Assembly: GCA_013400155.1 (NCBI GenBank)
Contig: VXBM01000553.1
Coordinates: 351,627-415,626, forward strand
Origin: Helopsaltes ochotensis
Taxonomy: Eukaryota; Chordata; Aves; Passeriformes; Locustellidae
Length of the DNA stretch: 64,000 bases
Direction: 5' to 3'
The notes under the pieces were generated by a model. The model was not told where the DNA came from. It ran no database searches and worked only from the letters and a program-made list of their open reading frames with translations. A program made the position numbers and the translations under genes. Below, piece by piece: positions 12,401-24,422 of the stretch. Positions within the stretch are counted from its first letter, which is position 1. The number at the start of each line of letters is the position of its first letter.

Positions 12401-15400
12401 TATTTTTTTTTTCATACTGGCTTAATGGTGTACAGGTTATTTTAAAACCCTGCAGAAATTATACTACTCTTGATCTGAGACCCCTTCCAGTTATCCATGA
12501 GTGTCCTATCCCCTTAAAACTGTGTTTCTTCATGGATAAGAGGAAAGCTGTGCTACTGTCTGTGATCGGTATCCACCTTTTTTTTTTACAATAAAACTTG
12601 GGCAACCTAATTATTTGTCTTCCAAAAATATATCACAGATTTTGGTTCTGAGATGTAACATCTTATACCCGTAAAAGATCAATTCTTCTGTTATTAAGTC
12701 AGCATTCTCTGCTTTCCTTAACTGTAAAAAAGATCACAAGATGCAGAAACAGATGGGTTTTGAAACATACTTAACATGTTTTACAACTTGGTTTAACATT
12801 TTTCTTTTGATACTGACAGATAGTTGGAAGAACATGTATGGATTAAAATAAAACTTCCCTGACATCTGACAAAACTGTTTGCAAACAATGTTATCTTGCA
12901 TTCAGATATCCAATACAAGCAAGACAGTTAACAGACAAGATAAATGAGCAACACTGCTTACATCCATGGAAGACACAGACTTTCCAGTTTCCTGATGGGC
13001 AGGTGAAGAGTTTCTACAGCTATGGTTCAGTGAGTAACTTGTTTCATATATCACATTTAAACTCAACCATCTGAATCATGTGTCCAGCCCACAATGTAAA
13101 TAAACATAAATTATTACAAAAGAATAATAAATTATTACAAAATACATGACTTGGTAATGCATGTTGTGAAATGCAGTTCAAGTACGTACAGGATAATGCT
13201 AGTTTTCCTATTTTCATCCAAAGAGAATTACATAAAATGTACTAAACAAATATATTCAAAGGAAAAGATACCCAGAAATATGTATTTGTGTTAGATTGAT
13301 GTATCTGGGAAATATGGGAGACAATGTTTGCTCCAGAGTTCACACATGAGACCTACAGTAGGTAAAGCTATTTTAAAAGCTCTAACACAAGTTTATGCCT
13401 CAATATCCCTCCAAATTGTTACTATACACACAAAACCAACACCGCCTTTCAGAAGCCAATGATTTTGAAAAACAACATAAAGCTTTACCTTCTACTAAGA
13501 TCTGCAACATGTTCCTGAAGCCAACTTGTGCTGGCAGCTGCAAAAGAAAGAAGGTAATGAAGTTACCACAATTTTAAGTACCATTTTAAAGTTACTACAT
13601 TTTAAAGTACAGGTAAGTTTTATTTTAAGGGAAGAATCTAATAAAGACACTGTAAATGAGTAAATATCTCAAAAGACACCCTGGCACTTGAAAAAAGCCT
13701 CGAGTCTGTCTTTTTCAGGAAGCAAGTACAACATCCACCTCTCATAATAATCTGAACTGATTAAATACAAATATAATTTCAGGTTATAACCATTATTTTT
13801 TATATAATATAGTACATAATAAATATTTATAACTATGGACAATTTATAGGATAATTATAACAGGACAATTTACAGTTGCAGGAATGACTGCAAAACTACT
13901 TCACAATGAAAAAGGTAAAAGAGCTTTTAAAAAGAACTATTGCATTAACTTATTTTTAAGTCGTTAATACATCCATAAAATGTGTTGAAAGTTCTGGTAC
14001 CTGTCACATGACCTCCAAAAAAGATTGAAAATAAAGGATACCGCAGCATTAAAATAATACTTGGTTTATCATGTTAATGACCTCATACTACTCAGAGCTT
14101 ATAAGAAAGCTGGAGTTGAAAATCAGACAGCAATTCTACTGCACAAAGTTACATTAACAGAGGTAACAGTAATATACACCCACTAGTTAAGAAAGTTACC
14201 ACAAGTTATACCTTGATAAAAATAGGAACATTAACATTTTTTTCTCAATTCTTGTTACAGTCTAATTTATCACATACCTTCAGAGACATAAGCAAAAGGC
14301 TTATTCTTAATGGAAAGCATTGTAAATAAGTTGAAAAAGAGAGCCACGAAAGTACCAACCAGCAGTCGTCCCCTAGGGAGAGGAAAAAAGGTGTCTTAAT
14401 TTCCTATCATCACAGAACATGTCATCAAGCTGTAACTACCAATAAGAGTATCAAAATACTTTGCTTGGTTTCATTCACTGAGGCTGAAAACAAGTAGGAT
14501 AAACTCGGTAATACTTAATAACCAGCAGTGCATTATCGTTGCAAGGGTTATACAAGATCACTGAACTTGCTACGTATTTGTTATCCTGTAACGCTCATAA
14601 TGTTAACAGCTCTTAACTAATTGCATATATGCACACACATGTATTTGCCCTTTGAAGATACAAACACATCGTCTCCTCAGTAGCACAGCTAAGCTTCCCT
14701 TTCTATGGAATTATGCCAAATAACCCCAGCTGCCTTCTAGAACTACTTCAACATACGTCCCATGTCCCATTCCTTTGCTCCGTAACACCTTCTTTTCCTC
14801 TCCCTGTGTTCTTTATAGTCTGAACCCTCTTTGCAAAACCTTCAGTTCCCTGTTGACCACAGCATCCCTCCCCTCTACATGCCAGGCCTTCCAAGAGGCG
14901 ACAAAAAAAACAAAAGGAACTGAAGTAGGAAAAGTAGCAATATATAGTTAGATCACTATTTGAGAGAACATGAACATTACATTTCAACTGTACCTTGAAA
15001 AGAATGGTTTGCAGTATAGCTTGCAAAGGTTTGAAATAAATGCCAAGGCACCAAAAGCAATTTGGTTCTGAAAGTACCTGCATAACTAATATATGCTAGG
15101 TAAGAATTAGAAACATAAAAGGACAAGAACACATTTTACATGTCAAAATAATTTCTTACGTGTGTATCTCAGGCTGTTCCAGAAACCGCTCCACACTACA
15201 AGAATAATTGAAAATTTGAGTTATATTCATACAGTAAAGCCTTGATACCTGTGGCACGTTTTTACAGTTCTGTAGCATTAGCTGCCATTCATAAACAAAA
15301 ACTGATACAGTACTGCAAAAAAAATGGACTGCTTAAATAAACACAGCAACTTTTATAAGCAATGAAAGCATTTAGCACTGAACCAAAGCAGATGTGATTT

Positions 15401-18400
15401 AGTTTCCCAAATATTTCCAAACTGTGCCACATATGTGCTAGCTACCATGAACGTTGCCTACATGATAAAAATATGCTTGTAAATGAACATGCAAAAAAAT
15501 ATTGCTACTGGCACCACCACCAGTGTTGGTGACCACAACAAACTAAGTCTGAAATTTCTGACCTACACCCTCACACTAAACAAGGTCAAATAAACTATAC
15601 ATTGGATACTGTGGTGGAGATACAGATCTTTTTTCACCCACCAGTGAGTTAACAAATGAGCTTCAGTAGTAACAGAAAAACCTGCTAAGTTTGTGGAATT
15701 TCCTAAACTTGATGCTGGAAAACTTGGAGGTTTTGACAGAGGGTGATTCATTCCAATGGACTGTCAGTTCAATACATTGACCTTACAGTATAAAGTTGCT
15801 AAGTTGTTAATACAGCCCTTTACACAGAAAATAGAGCACTTGAATAGAAAAAGTTGCAGTTTTAAATTCCAGATGTTAACAAAAGCCTCTTCATCTTTAA
15901 AAACTAAAATAATCTTTTAGGCTAACCTCCCGAAATACAAATGCTTCCAAACATAGATTGTACGGCAAATTAATAGTTGAGCAAACTTTGAGGGAGTGAA
16001 GAAGCTGATGCTTTAAACATTCAGATCCTTGATATATATTATGAAGCTGCTATGACTTCAAAAAGTAACAGAAGTAAAAACAAGTAAGTTTGATTTGTTA
16101 GTGAACTTAAGAAAGTCAAGATGCATAAGGAACTACATTAAATTAATTACACAACGTTTTAGAAAAAGTATTCTTAAAACCATTAAATCTTTTCCTAGAG
16201 AGCTTTTTAAGTACATTTATCACTTCTCATCTTTACATCTAAAGCCTACATGTAGTGTAATAAATGTAAGCAAGCAGTAAGGTTTAGCAATTTTTTTTTT
16301 TTTTTTACATCTTTAAATTTTTTCTGAAGTATTTCTCTACATAGAGCACTCAGTGAATGCATGTCCCTTTGGTTGATCTGGACTATATCTTCATATGTTA
16401 AAAAATTAAAGAAACAGTACATAACCCTACCTTTCTTTCAGTATAAAAAGAGCACCAAGCTGTGCCAGAACTGTAGATGCAAATACAGCTAGAACTTCAA
16501 ACCTTTCAAACCTGAAATTTGAGAATTAAGTTTAGAAACACTGAACATTGAACAATGCATCCAACAGAATCTTTTCTGTGCAAGAACCAGCAGGATAGAC
16601 CTACTCTTTCCAATTCATTCAATAGCAGACAGATGGGAAGAAACTGGAAGTTTCATGGAATAGGCATTATTTTCAGTATTTTTCAACATTCCACTCATCA
16701 GAGACACCTTAAAATTAAGCATTTCTTAATTCTTCTTCCTGTCTGTCCCCTACTTTGTAATTTACTTTACAGTAAGTCTTGGCCCTCCTCATTTTTAGGC
16801 TCTTTCACATACAGAGTATTACTGATGGCTGTTTGGGGATCCAGGCAATGACAGCGAGCGACACATGAAATGCTGCACCATCAAACACTACACCTTGTTA
16901 TTGTACTTACCCAAATGAATAGACTGGGCTGGGTTTCTTCATCATTACCCAGTAGCTTATTAGACATGTTACCAAACTGAAAAAAGGGGAGAATTAGACT
17001 GTGATAAATAACAGCAGCCTTCACAAACTGTATAATCTACAAATACACACTTGAGCCACCAGAATTCAGCAAACGAATACTGCCACATCTTGCCCTGAAC
17101 TCAACCTCCATCACTGTCACAGTGATGTTCCAAATGCTCCTCATGTGCTTCCTGAACTTGCCTAGAAATGCTGTAACCTGAGAAAGGCTGTTTAAATGAG
17201 AAGGAAGCTGACAAGCACGACAGAAGAGTGAAAGAAAAAGCAAAAAAATCTCTCCATTGAAGTCTTGTTTTAGAGATATACCATCAATTAGATTTAGTAC
17301 TCTAGAATAAGTCTCAGGCCACACCAAGTATTGCCTTTCTTTTTCACAGTGTAATTTCTCTTTGTATACGGCCAAAACAGATTAACTTCCTTTGCCTGCA
17401 TTCACCTACACAAGCTCTCATCTAACTGGCCATTCACTGACAGCCACAGGTCTCTCTTGCTATCTTCTGTCCAAATTTTTCTCTCATACTGAACATCAAG
17501 AATTCCAATTATTTTGGAACCTCCATGGTAGTAATCAGAATGTTTCAAGGACGAGTATAGTTTCCTTTGCCTATTTTCCTCTATTGAACAATTTTTTCTC
17601 TATCAAAGATTTTTTTCAATTGGAATCCACATGGATTCAGTGCCATCTGTGCTTTTATGCAGTCCTTTTGTATTTAATAACAATGTTAAATCAGACTGGA
17701 TCAAGAACTCATCCCTACAACTAATGAACAATCACATCCTCACAACTTGATTCTCAGCTGTGCAGAATAAAAGCAAAAGCACAGGAAGTAATACTGTTCG
17801 TATACAAAGCCATAAATTCATAATCTCAGTATGTCTAATATATACAACCAGGAAAATGACAAAAAGAAAAGGAGCAGAAAGTGATTTTTGCAGCAGAATT
17901 ACTGAGCATTGTTCTCCCTTACAGCAAATCAAAACTCTTGAAAGAAATCGCGAGTTAGAATAATCTTCTAGTCCAACCCCTAATTAACCTAAGACAGGAG
18001 TGCCAGGGGTGTTCTACCTTCTTCTAAAACTGAAAGAAAAAAAAATTTCCATGCAAATGGGAAGTACATCATCAACACTTTCCCCAGTTTCCCCAAGGTG
18101 AAAAAGATATTTTGAGTCAGGATGACAAAAATTCAATAGATACAAAATTCTAAGAGAAATACAAGATTCACTAAAGTTAAATCTTAATTCTAATGCAGTC
18201 ACAGATCAAGTTTTTGTGCCTATCCTAACAAGTCATTTTTGGTTTTGCATGTTTGCTGCTGTTGTTTTTGAACGTTTTACTGTAGGTAAGTTAGAGTATG
18301 TAGTGGACATAGCTATGACTCAGAAAGCTGATCCATACCTTTTATAAGCTAGTGAGATAGCAAGGAAGATAATGTAGGCTGATATTTTTAAAATACATAT

Positions 18401-20824
18401 ATTTTATTTCCCAACCACTGCTACCATTCTGTATCTTAGATAAGAACTGAATATATTTCATGACTGTACCATCAGTGTTCAGAACTATGATACTAAAAGT
18501 TGTTTTAATATAATTTTGTTAGAAAACAAGTAAAATACTGGAAATATCTAATGACCTTACGTGCAGACTGCTTGGTATCCAGCCTGTGAAATATTTTTGA
18601 AATAGAATGACATGCTTCTTGTTTCCTGATGTTAAAACTGAGGGTTACTACACAATCAGTGACTATGGCATTAGGAAAATGTTCTGAGAACAACCAGACA
18701 ACAATTTTGTGCTATATTGTTTTATGTTGTCATGCAACTGCACAGAGAAATCCATAAGTGAACTGTTCAGTTACTAGTCATTCTCAATATAGCTATGATG
18801 GGTTTTACAATCTGTTTATTGTGTGCAATTTTATACACATTTAAGCTATATTTAAACCAGTTACTGTTTCTACACAGATGACTAAGTTTGAACCTGTAAG
18901 CAAATTTTAAATGTATAGAAATATACAGATAAAATTAACAGTAAGACAAAACGGGGAAACAACTCACCTGAAAAGGTCAAAGATTGTCAAATATGTGTAA
19001 GCAGTTAAAGCTGTAAAGAAAAGTAAATATTAAAACTTAATACTTAATTTTTCAATGCAAAAATCACTTGCATTCCAAGTCGTCCCTTCTGTGCAGCTCT
19101 TTTCAATCTCCTACCTATATAAACTGCCTCTGCAGATAGAACAAGTCTGTTATTCTAAAGACACCAATGTATTTCATGTCATAAGCAGGTTGATTATGCA
19201 ATCCTAATTCAACTAAGCACGTAATAAAGCCCAGATACAAAAGGTATCCCATTTGTGACTAAGTAGTGACTAGGAATGCAAGTACTAGAAGTCAGGAGAT
19301 CTTCCAGAAACACATCACTTACCAAACAAAGAGATCTCTTATGTGCATTATTGCAGTGAAAAGTAGGTTGAACTGTTTTACTTGTTTTGCATCTCTAACC
19401 TATCCTGAAACTGCAAGAAAACCTGCATCAAAAATGAAAAACTAAAAGTGCACTCTCTTCTCAGGACAGGGATGGGAAGCACATCAAAACCACTACCCAA
19501 AAGCAGAAGGCACACCAAACTGCATTGAGTCTGGCTGATCTGAGTTCACTTCCCCACAGCAGCTCTCACAGAGCTGTGCTTCGCAGTGGCTGCTACAAGG
19601 TGTTGGAACACTCCACTGTTTTTGGCTACTGCTGGGCATTCTTGGAAGCAAAGAAGTCTTAAGCCTTTTTCATGCTATAAACATCCTCATTCAACTGCAA
19701 GTGAGGGTCTCTGCATGTCACTGGTGCTACTTATACAAGCAACAGGTTTGAGGACTGGTAACTCAAAAGTCTACTGGTCTTCAGTCTTAAAGACGAAGAA
19801 GCTACTGCAGGAAACAAATGAGCAGCAGGACTGAAGAACTGTGCAAACTTCCCCCCATCCAAACCTGTCTGTGAAAAATGCTTCTAAGGGGACTGTGGCA
19901 GATCAAAAGCAAGCACTTTCTGAACCTGGCTGTGCAAACCCCTAACTCCATTAAGTACTGGATTTGGCTTTTTCAGTCAGCTGGAACTTCACAAGCTAAG
20001 AAACACAAGGTAGTTTGTTGTAGTTTCAGTACACGAGAGCCACCTACCTATGCTGTTTGTAGAGCTGCACCACATGAGCAGGAAGCCAATACATATTAAA
20101 TTTATAGCACCAAACAGTAAAATCTTCCAGGACTGTTGATGAGAATAAATATGTATTTTACACCTTCCAATATTTACAAGACAGTAATATATCTATCTGG
20201 CCTTAAAAAACAACATTGCAGTACTTGGTCATGCAAAAGCAGAACTGGCTTCTTCTCCCTCCCAAAAATTTACCATTCATTTCAGAACAGCAAGCTCTTA
20301 CTCCATTTTAAACTTTACAGATTATTTAAAAACTTACCATGCTTAAAATACCTTTTTGGTCTAACAAAACCCCCACCCATCTATAATATTTGCATTTTAT
20401 TACAGCAAACAGCATGTGACTTTTGAAGACCAACTTGTGCAACTTCATATTAGTGGGTTCCTTTTTTTGTGCTGAAACTTTGGTCCCAAGAATATCTGAA
20501 CACATTCAGTTTACAAGTCTACTGGACCCATAGATAGAAGTATAATTCTGGAGAACATTAATTCACAGGGACAATGCACAGAAGCAATACAGCTTCAAAG
20601 ATTTTTTTTTTTTTTAAGCACAGCTAGAAAAATTCAAAGAAAAAATTTCTTAATATACTTAAGTTAATAGTGTATTTTAACTTACTACAGCTAATGTATT
20701 TTTATTATAATTATGATTCTTTTTAAGCAATACTTACCCTTCTGTCTGCTGCAACCAATCTAAACTCATGTGTTAACTTTCCAACCAGTGATCTCTGTGA
20801 TTTGCGGAACAAGTGTATTGTCCC
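8960..20824 (-). CDS. SLC30A6: Zinc transporter 6 (ZnT6), nearly complete; only the start codon is missing
   Basis: Thirteen exons joined on the minus strand (20824-20738, 20132-20048, 19010-18968, 16976-16911, 16511-16431, 15195-15160, 14372-14278, 13537-13489, 11681-11562, 11272-11170, 10865-10818, 10238-10170, 9457-8960) give 459 codons plus stop. With Met1 in the gap this makes 460 residues, against 461 in human. It is a six-helix cation diffusion facilitator of the Golgi and early secretory pathway. Known of the family: ZnT6 pairs with ZnT5, lacks transport-site His residues, and supports zinc delivery to enzymes such as alkaline phosphatase. Seen here: the transport-site positions read LTIFD in TM2 (L66, D70) and FVLID in TM5 (F201, D205), so the two usual His are replaced, and there is no His-rich loop. 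A cytosolic C-terminal domain (about 250-310) precedes a Ser/Pro-rich tail ending GQPRP. All junctions are GT-AG with matching phase. Confidence 0.96.
10170..10238 (-). CDS. SLC30A6: SLC30A6 exon 13, cytosolic domain
   Basis: 69 bp encoding VSTLDGVLEVRNEHFWTLGF then GTL, the core of the ferredoxin-like cation-efflux C-terminal domain. Acceptor AAATTAG, donor TTTG|GTAAGT. Confidence 0.93.
10818..10865 (-). CDS. SLC30A6: SLC30A6 exon 12, cytosolic domain start
   Basis: 48 bp encoding TTPPHVIGQLDKLLRE. Acceptor TGAAG, donor GAGAG|GTAAGT. Phase 0 at both ends. Confidence 0.92.
11170..11272 (-). CDS. SLC30A6: SLC30A6 exon 11, TM6
   Basis: 103 bp encoding NYFAVDTASAIAIALMTFG and onward to GKVLLQ. 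Acceptor CCCTAG, donor CCAG|GTATGG. Confidence 0.93.
11562..11681 (-). CDS. SLC30A6: SLC30A6 exon 10, TM5
   Basis: 120 bp encoding ICGIIPGLSSIFLPRMNPF and then VLIDIAGALALCITYML. FVLID is the degenerate second transport-site motif. Acceptor TTGCAG, donor ATCAA|GTATGT. Confidence 0.93.
13489..13537 (-). CDS. SLC30A6: SLC30A6 exon 9, TM4-TM5 loop
   Basis: 49 bp encoding ASTSWLQEHVADLSR. This Ser-containing loop replaces the His-rich loop of zinc-transporting relatives. Acceptor TTTTGCAG, donor AGAAG|GTAAAG. Confidence 0.92.
14278..14372 (-). CDS. SLC30A6: SLC30A6 exon 8, TM4
   Basis: 95 bp encoding GRLLVGTFVALFFNLFTML, followed by the cytosolic KNKPFAYVSE. Acceptor TCCCTAG, donor GAAG|GTATGT. 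Confidence 0.92.
15160..15195 (-). CDS. SLC30A6: SLC30A6 exon 7, 36-bp microexon
   Basis: Encodes VERFLEQPEIH with split codons at both ends, linking TM3 to TM4. Acceptor CTTGTAG, donor CACAC|GTAAGA. Its length is a multiple of three, so skipping would keep the frame. Confidence 0.9.
16431..16511 (-). CDS. SLC30A6: SLC30A6 exon 6, TM3
   Basis: 81 bp encoding FERFEVLAVFASTVLAQLGA and onward to the end of TM3. Acceptor TTTCAG, donor AAAG|GTAGGG. Confidence 0.92.
16911..16976 (-). CDS. SLC30A6: SLC30A6 exon 5, end of TM2
   Basis: 66 bp encoding LVTCLISYWVMMKKPSPVY. Acceptor TTTTCAG, donor TTTGG|GTAAGT. Its phase joins the neighbouring exons to read SLV and SFGFER. Confidence 0.92.
17935..18020 (-). 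repeat. Possible degraded CR1 LINE fragment
   Basis: The stretch AATCTTCTAGTCCAACCCCT resembles the conserved CR1 3' region in reverse orientation, but neighbouring bases diverge. It lies in the intron between SLC30A6 exons 4 and 5. Confidence 0.35.
18968..19010 (-). CDS. SLC30A6: SLC30A6 exon 4, start of TM2
   Basis: A 43-bp exon encoding LTAYTYLTIFDLF. The LxxxD here stands where active ZnTs carry HxxxD. Acceptor TTTACAG, donor TTCAG|GTGAGT. Confidence 0.92.
20048..20132 (-). CDS. SLC30A6: SLC30A6 exon 3, TM1
   Basis: Residues 31-58 plus a split Ala codon. The exon opens SWKILLFG and carries the first membrane helix up to LLMWCSSTNSI. Acceptor CAACAG, donor ATAG|GTAGGT. Confidence 0.93.
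20738..20824 (-). CDS. SLC30A6: SLC30A6 exon 2, N-terminal cytosolic segment
   Basis: Residues 2-30, starting GTIHLFRK directly after acceptor TTTAAG. The family protein starts MGTIHLFRK, so the ATG must end the preceding exon. Donor AGAAGG|GTAAGT. The basic segment ends VAADRR. Confidence 0.93.
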
Positions 20825-21942
20825 CTTAAAAAAAAAATCAATAGTTTAATTATAAACTTCACTTAAACCATAATTTAAATCAGCAAAAAGGAAATCTTCA
20901 TTTATGAACTATTTTGACAATTATATCAAAGATTCAGGTGAATTTTTTGTTAAACATAAATATCACAAACTTTAAACTCATTAATATTTTGGTAACCATT
21001 TTACATGGTTATGACATTAGAAAACGACAAATGACTTAGAATCAAGCTTCACTTAGACATAATCCAGAACTCAGGTTTACTGGAAAGACACTAAGGTATC
21101 ATTTAAAGAGTGGGTTTTAACTTTTATTAGATAAAACTACTACAAGTCTGAAAACACAAATATTTTTCTTCATCAAAACACACTTCCCACCCAAAGGCAA
21201 CAGATTTATGAAACAGGAAAATATTGTTTATAGCTCTATAAAGGAGAACTCACCACAGAAGTAAATAGAATGCTGGTGATGAGGACACACAGTCAGTAAT
21301 AAAATGAGACATACCAACAATCTTGGCTCTGACTTAACCTAAAGGGGTGCTACACGGCTCTCCTGCAAGTGTCAACAGGAGCACACTACCAGACAAATTC
21401 ATCTGCCATACCACTTGTCTCCCTCTCCTCAGAGGGTCCAAGCTTCTAGTTGGTTGTCCTCTGTTCTGCTCTCCTCACAAAGAAGTAAGCTGTCCACCTG
21501 AAAAGCCCTTCTGATTTGCAATAGAAATTTGTGGACTTGTAATGGATGGTCTGTCATCTGCAGCAGTTTGGGGCCAGATTAAATAAGGCTTGATTTTAAG
21601 TTATCACACCTTAGCTGCCAGCAGAAGGCAAAAACACATACTAATGGGCTCTTCACCAAAAATAAATTCAATTAGCTTTCAGACATTTTGTTAACACAGC
21701 TGCATTTCATATCATCTGAGAAATACAAGTGTGCCATGAATTAAGCTTTAAGCACTACTACAGATACCAAGTTTAGCTCATCTGGCACAAAACATTGGCA
21801 CTTACTCTTTTCTTTACTAGCAAATCACTACATGATTTTTTTAATTCTCAATAGACACATGGAGGATGCCAGAGAATAACAGAACACCTTGGAAAGCTTT
21901 TCTAACAAGCAGTAGATGGCCTGCTCATGGAAGCTGCTGTGT

Positions 21943-22335
21943 TACAGAATCACAAAGAATCACAGAATATCCTGAGTTGGAAGGGACCCACAAAGATCAT
22001 TGAAGTCCAACTCCTGGCCCTGCACAGGACACCCCAAGAGTCACACCGTGAGCCTGAGAGCATAGTCCAAGCACTTCTTGAACTCTATCAGCCCAAGCAC
22101 CCTCTGGGTGAAGAACCTTTTTCTAATATCTACCCTAAATCTCCCCTGACACAGCTTCAGGCCATTTCCTCAGGTCCTGCCACAGTCACCAGAGAGAAGA
22201 GATCAGTGCCTGCCCCTCCTCTCCCCCTCATGAGGAAAGTGTAGCTGCAGTGAGGCCTCCCCTCGCTCTCCCCGTGACCTCAGCCGCTCCTCACAAGGCT
22301 TCCCCTCCAGACCCTTCACATCTTCGAGCCTTTGC
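21943..22335 (-). mobile_element. CR1 LINE, 5'-truncated 3' end
   Basis: Reverse-oriented CR1: it opens AGAATCACAGAAT followed by GAGTTGGAAGGGACC and AAGATCATTGAAGTCCAACT. It continues through the LINE tail (CCCAAGCACCCTCTGGGTGA, CTGCAGTGAGGCCTCCCCTC) and an internal deletion to TCACAAGGCTTCCCCTCCAG. It lies in SLC30A6 intron 1, immediately downstream of the promoter CpG island and in the gene's own orientation. Confidence 0.88.
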
Positions 22336-22339
22336 ACCG

Positions 22340-23403
22340 CCTGCTTTCCCACGCTGTTGGCACTGTGTCCATGGCCCAGGCACACCGTGCCACACCTCCC
22401 CGTTTACAAAGGATGCCGTGCATCCGAGCTCTGTGCCGCAGGGGACCTCGTGCAAACTCAGGCAGGCCACAGCCCACGGCTGGAAGCAAGCTCCAGCTGA
22501 GCACGTCTTGCCATTAAAGCATCCCTGGATGCCACAGCTCTGCCGAGAGCTCGGTGCCGGGCAGGGCGGCTGCCCCACACCTCAGCCCCTGAGGCGCCAC
22601 GAGAGCTCCGGAGGACGTGCTTCTGCAGCGAGCGGCACTGTGCTCCGACAGGTGACAGCACCTGTTATTGACACCGATGTCACTTCAGCGGTGCTCAGCA
22701 AGAAAAGGGAACATCTCGCCGCCCAGATGAACACGCACACGCGGCGGTCGTTCCCAAAAGAACGGGTTTTCGTCTTTGAGAACCGAGCCACAGAATGACA
22801 GCCCCGACACCGAGGAACAAGTGCACTATAACCTGTTCGTGCTGCGGCGAGTCCCAGCTCCCTGACCGACGTGCCGCTGGAGGAGAACTCCGAGGCTCAG
22901 ACCGCAGCTCCGGCGCAGGAGCCCCCCACGGCCCCGGCACCCCCCGGGCCCTGCCCGCGGCCCGGTCACCGCGCTCGAGGGGCGGGCGGAGAGCCCCGAG
23001 GAGGGAACGCCGCAGGGGAAAGACGCTCCGCGCTGCCCCCGGGCCCGGGCCCGCTACGGGCCGCGCCANNNNNNNNNNNNNNNNNNNNNNNNNNNNNNNN
23101 NNNNNNNNNNNNNNNNNNNNNNNNNNNNNNNNNNNNNNNNNNNNNNNNNNNNNNNNNNNNNNNNNNNNNNNNNNNNNNNNNNNNNNNNNNNNNNNNNNNN
23201 NNNNNNNNNNNNNNNNNNNNNNNNNNNNNNNNNNNNNNNNNNNNNNNNNNNNNNNNNNNNNNNNNNNNNNNNNNNNNNNNNNNNNNNNNNNNNNNNNNNN
23301 NNNNNNNNNNNNNNNNNNNNNNNNNNNNNNNNNNNNNNNNNNNNNNNNNNNNNNNNNNNNNNNNNNNNNNNNNNNNNNNNNNNNNNNNNNNNNNNNNNNN
23401 NNN
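22340..23403 (-). promoter_or_regulatory. SLC30A6: SLC30A6 CpG island and presumed promoter/exon 1 (partly gap)
   Basis: GC-rich sequence rises sharply from about 22800 to 23068, with dense CpG, GC boxes (GGGGCGGGCGG near 22980) and alternating CCCGGG runs, then breaks into N. Right of the gap the DNA is AT-rich again. Exon 2 starts at codon 2 of ZnT6 and no ATG|GT (ACCAT on plus) is visible in the GC-rich flank, so exon 1 and the transcription start most likely sit in the gap. The long ORFs here are high-GC artefacts and N read-through. Confidence 0.6.
23069..23403. other. Assembly gap, 335 N
   Basis: Run of N inside the CpG island. It probably hides SLC30A6 exon 1 with the initiator codon. 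Confidence 0.98.
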
Positions 23404-24352
23404 TTTGAGTGTATCTGGTCCTTAGAGGACACAGTATCATTCATTAAGAACAACTATCAGACTGATGAGGTAATTGTACTGTATTGTAATGTCTCAGACC
23501 TCATTCTAAGGTCATGGCTGTAATCAGTAAGCTGTTTTCCAGTGTGTGGAAAAAGTTTTGGAAACTATTTGTTGAAAATAGACTTGTGCTTTATAGAATC
23601 TGGATGACAGGCAAGAAATTCAAACTGCAGCTGCTGCATCCATTCAAATTTAAAGTGGAAATCAGAACTCAGGTGAACCACTGTATAATTTGCTCCACAA
23701 TGTTGTTTGGTTACTTCATTATGGACATAGTATCAGGCTTTTCGATTTATTTGATGTCACAGGGTATTTCTTCCCAGAAGAGGCCAATAGTTAGTCATTA
23801 GAAAGTGCATTTGCAGAAGTGTCTTCACAGAAGAAAAATTCTACAATAGCAGAGCTGATACTAGCATTCTGCATATAACAAAACTAACAGTCTTCAAGGA
23901 TGTCTTAAAACTGAGGCAAGTTTGAGGCCTTTTAGAAACTGCTAAAATGAGATTTGAAAATAACAGAAGTTACAGACTTAGAAAGAATATATTGTTCTTA
24001 CAATATACACTTGCCAAAAAAGTGGAATTTTCAAAACTATGTGGTAAAAACATCACACTTTGCCCAATAGGTTGTTTGTAGACTGATATTCCAAAAAACG
24101 TGGGTTTTTTAAAATATAGCTACAACACAGCACAATAATCCCACAAGTGTTGAGAGATGGATTTTAGTTGAACTATATTTTTCTGCCTTCACTACTACAT
24201 GCATTTTCTGTATTATCATGATACACAGAAAAATAACTTAGAGAAAGTTGCATAACTCTTCTCCGGAGCCATATGAACCGTTGTAGGAAACGGGCTGGAT
24301 CTCACAAGTTCACAACATATTTGGAAATTTGCAGAAAGATGGCATGATTGGG

Positions 24353-24422
24353 AAAAAAATCAACAAAAAAAACCCCAAACAAAACAAACCCCACCCACCC
24401 AAACAAACGGGGGAAGGGGGGA
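24353..24422. repeat. A/C-rich low-complexity tract
   Basis: A-runs mixed with CCCC and CCAAAC units, ending in a GGGGAAGGGGGG purine block. One of several similar tracts in the window. Confidence 0.8.

Noticed and set aside
22250..22798. 182-codon plus-strand ORF in the GC-rich block
   Set aside because: It starts inside a CR1 element and runs through CpG-island sequence where stop codons are rare; it has no domain or splice support.
22695..23523. Long ORFs of 180-250 codons on both strands
   Set aside because: They read through 335 N, which mask stop codons; they are artefacts of the gap.
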